A DNA stretch of 15,407 nt from Bacteroidales bacterium (lineage in GTDB: Bacteria; Bacteroidota; Bacteroidia; Bacteroidales; UBA4181): NCBI GenBank assembly GCA_028700615.1, contig JAQVSH010000020.1, positions 1-15,407 on the forward strand, read 5' to 3'. Numbering within the stretch: the first letter of the stretch is position 1; each line of letters starts with the position of its first letter. A model generated the notes under the pieces. It was given only the letters and a program-made list of their open reading frames with translations. It did not search any database and was not told where the DNA came from. This document shows, one piece after another, positions 14,332 to 15,407 of this stretch. Made by a program: the position numbers and the translations under genes.

Positions 14332-14601
14332 ATGGCAAGCATCAGAAATCTCAAAAAAAGTATTAAAACGCTCACCCAGGAACTGATCGAAGAATGTATT
14401 GCTTTCAGTTATTTTCATCAGGATGTCAAAACTGAATATCTCAGTGAAATCCTTGAATCTGTCACAGAAGCCCACAACGAACTGCTGTCAAGAATTAACT
14501 CGGGAATTTATGATAAAAACAGCAAAGCGGCCAGGGCTCATTTCAGAGCGATTATTCAGGATGCCCGGAAAATGCCGGACCTCTTGAAATTTGAGGAATA
14601 A
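14332..14601 (+). CDS. Small helical protein of unknown function
   Basis: An 89-residue, charged protein that I do not assign to a family. It lacks membrane segments, a signal peptide and cysteine pairs (one Cys, near residue 22). The sequence looks almost wholly alpha-helical: an N-terminal amphipathic helix rich in Lys, a central stretch with HQDVKTEYLSEILESV, then a helix near EAHNELLSRI and one near RAHFRAIIQDARKM. Coding is supported by its ATG 21 bases after the lipid kinase stop, the clean frame, and base and codon usage like its neighbours. It is probably the last gene of the rseC-rnf-kinase transcript, followed by a small hairpin. It could be a cytosolic regulator or structural protein, but nothing visible decides this. 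Confidence 0.8.
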   Translation: MASIRNLKKSIKTLTQELIEECIAFSYFHQDVKTEYLSEILESVTEAHNELLSRINSGIYDKNSKAARAHFRAIIQDARKMPDLLKFEE

Positions 14602-14606
14602 ATTTT

Positions 14607-14618
14607 CTTCGGGAGAAG
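14607..14618 (+). terminator. Small GNRA hairpin between convergent genes
   Basis: CTTC-GGGA-GAAG forms a four-pair stem with a GNRA-type tetraloop, six bases after the stop of the 89-residue protein gene and just before the stop of the minus-strand exporter gene. The following bases are only moderately T-rich. It may help end the long rightward transcript, but the stem is short. Confidence 0.3.
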
Positions 14619-14622
14619 CTCT

Positions 14623-15249
14623 TTATTGTAACAGAAAGAGAACGGCAATGGCAAAATATACCACGGCCCGCACCATGGATAATTTTCGCGGAGCAATCGC
14701 CTGAATAGCCAGTTTGGAAGAGATCCAGCCTGCAATCACGGACACCAAAGAAAAAATAAGGATGGCCTGAAGAATAAATATTCCTCCCAGGAGAAATATA
14801 TCCAATACCGGATGTTCTGACCCATCTGTCAGAAATTGGGGCAGAAAAGCCAGAAAAAAGAAAATAACCTTTGGGTTAAGCACGTTCATAATAATTCCGG
14901 TACGGTATAACCGGACATAGCTCATCTTCGCATCATCTTTCACCAAAATGGACTCTTCTGCAGCAACCGGATGGAAAAAACCGACTAAAGCCACGGTTCC
15001 CATATAGAGCATATAGGCAACCCCGGCATACATGATCAGTTTAAAAAGCCACGGGGTATTGGCTATCATCAGAGAAATACCAAACGCCGCAGCAGAAATG
15101 TGAACAAAAAGCCCTGTACACAAGCCAATGGCTACAGCAATGCCGGCGCGGGCATTCCGTGTAAGACTCTGGGTCATGACAAACAAAATATCCGGACCAG
15201 GTAAAAGGGTCAGGGCCACAGAGGCAATTAAAAATTGAGCAAGGTGCAT
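14623..15249 (-). CDS. LysE/RhtB-family amino acid exporter
   Basis: This 208-residue membrane protein belongs to the LysE translocator superfamily (RhtB-like), which exports amino acids or related small metabolites using the proton or ion gradient. The N-terminus carries the signature LLPGPDILFVMTQSL within the first helix, then RNARAGIAVAIGLCTG, the usual second block. Six hydrophobic segments are visible. NVLNPKVIFFFLAFLPQF is the conserved block of the fourth helix. The substrate cannot be predicted (homoserine, threonine, leucine and others are known in the family). It converges on the 89-residue protein gene with 21 bases between them. A -7-like element at 15272-15279 precedes the ATG. 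Confidence 0.92.
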   Translation of the reverse strand: MHLAQFLIASVALTLLPGPDILFVMTQSLTRNARAGIAVAIGLCTGLFVHISAAAFGISLMIANTPWLFKLIMYAGVAYMLYMGTVALVGFFHPVAAEESILVKDDAKMSYVRLYRTGIIMNVLNPKVIFFFLAFLPQFLTDGSEHPVLDIFLLGGIFILQAILIFSLVSVIAGWISSKLAIQAIAPRKLSMVRAVVYFAIAVLFLLQ

Positions 15250-15271
15250 GATTTCCTGATTTTAGCGTGCC

Positions 15272-15279
15272 CAAAAATA
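15272..15279 (-). promoter_or_regulatory. Candidate -7 promoter element for the LysE-type exporter
   Basis: Read on the minus strand this is TATTTTTG, matching TAnnTTTG. It lies 22 bases before the ATG at 15249, predicting a leader of about 16 bases. No TTG stands at the expected -33 spacing, so support is partial. Confidence 0.35.
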
Positions 15280-15407
15280 GAATAAAAACCTCAAAAGCCT
15301 ATATTTGTAAAGCTTTCCTGACAATTTTTTAAGTTCTTCAAAACAAAAAAAACGGACCGGCCTTCCATTTCTCAGGGTTTGTCAGACTAAAAATCTAAAC
15401 AGATAAA
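15280..15407. other. AT-rich right-edge intergenic sequence
   Basis: No gene is visible from the exporter's candidate promoter to the window edge. A plus-strand TATATTTG (15300-15307) matches the -7 consensus but has no -33 partner. On the minus strand a GC-rich block (15353-15366) is followed by eight T (15345-15352), resembling the end of a transcript from a gene right of the window, although its possible stem is only about three pairs. Neither is strong. Confidence 0.4.

Noticed and set aside
1..15407. Frequent CCGG/TCCGGA words through the window
   Set aside because: They fall within coding frames using CCG, CCC, GGA and CGG codons and are not regularly spaced, so they look like codon composition rather than a repeat family or uptake signal.

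Overview
The window looks like an ordinary chromosomal stretch of a Bacteroidota bacterium, most likely an anaerobic or fermentative member of the Bacteroidales. This is an inference. It rests on promoter-like elements of the TAnnTTTG type, the near absence of Shine-Dalgarno sequences, a GSCFA-domain gene, a Tgt without the usual zinc cysteines, and an rseC-rnfBCDGEA operon. There is no mobile element, CRISPR array, rRNA or tRNA, and no stretch over 300 bases without a gene.

Region 1 (1-6260) is mainly housekeeping. The 3' part of ispE (isoprenoid synthesis) runs off the left edge and converges on a minus-strand operon. That operon reads DUF2461 gene, tgt (queuosine insertion into tRNA), then an lptF/lptG-type lipopolysaccharide-export permease. 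A GSCFA-domain gene diverges from it, and its stop codon directly abuts the stop codon of minus-strand queG (last step of queuosine synthesis). queG starts with TTG inside the stop of a trypsin-fold gene whose product keeps the serine motif but appears to lack the catalytic His and Asp.

Region 2 (6261-7869) is a short divergent intergenic region with a well-formed Bacteroidota promoter, then a CCA-adding/poly(A)-polymerase-type nucleotidyltransferase with an HD domain.

Region 3 (7893-14601) is one probable plus-strand operon: rseC, rnfB, rnfC, rnfD, rnfG, rnfE, rnfA, then a lipid kinase gene and an 89-residue protein of unknown function. The six Rnf subunits form the membrane ferredoxin:NAD+ oxidoreductase that couples electron transfer to ion pumping. 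All expected redox-site residues can be found: Fe-S cysteines in RnfB and RnfC, flavinylation threonines in RnfD and RnfG, and paired membrane cysteines in RnfA and RnfE. Genes are separated by about 30 nt or less, or overlap.

Region 4 (14602-15407) holds a minus-strand LysE/RhtB-type exporter and an AT-rich right end without a gene. I saw no clearly new multi-gene system. The observations most worth checking are the triad-deficient protease-fold protein coupled to queG, the cysteine-less zinc site in Tgt, and the extra cysteines in RnfB.
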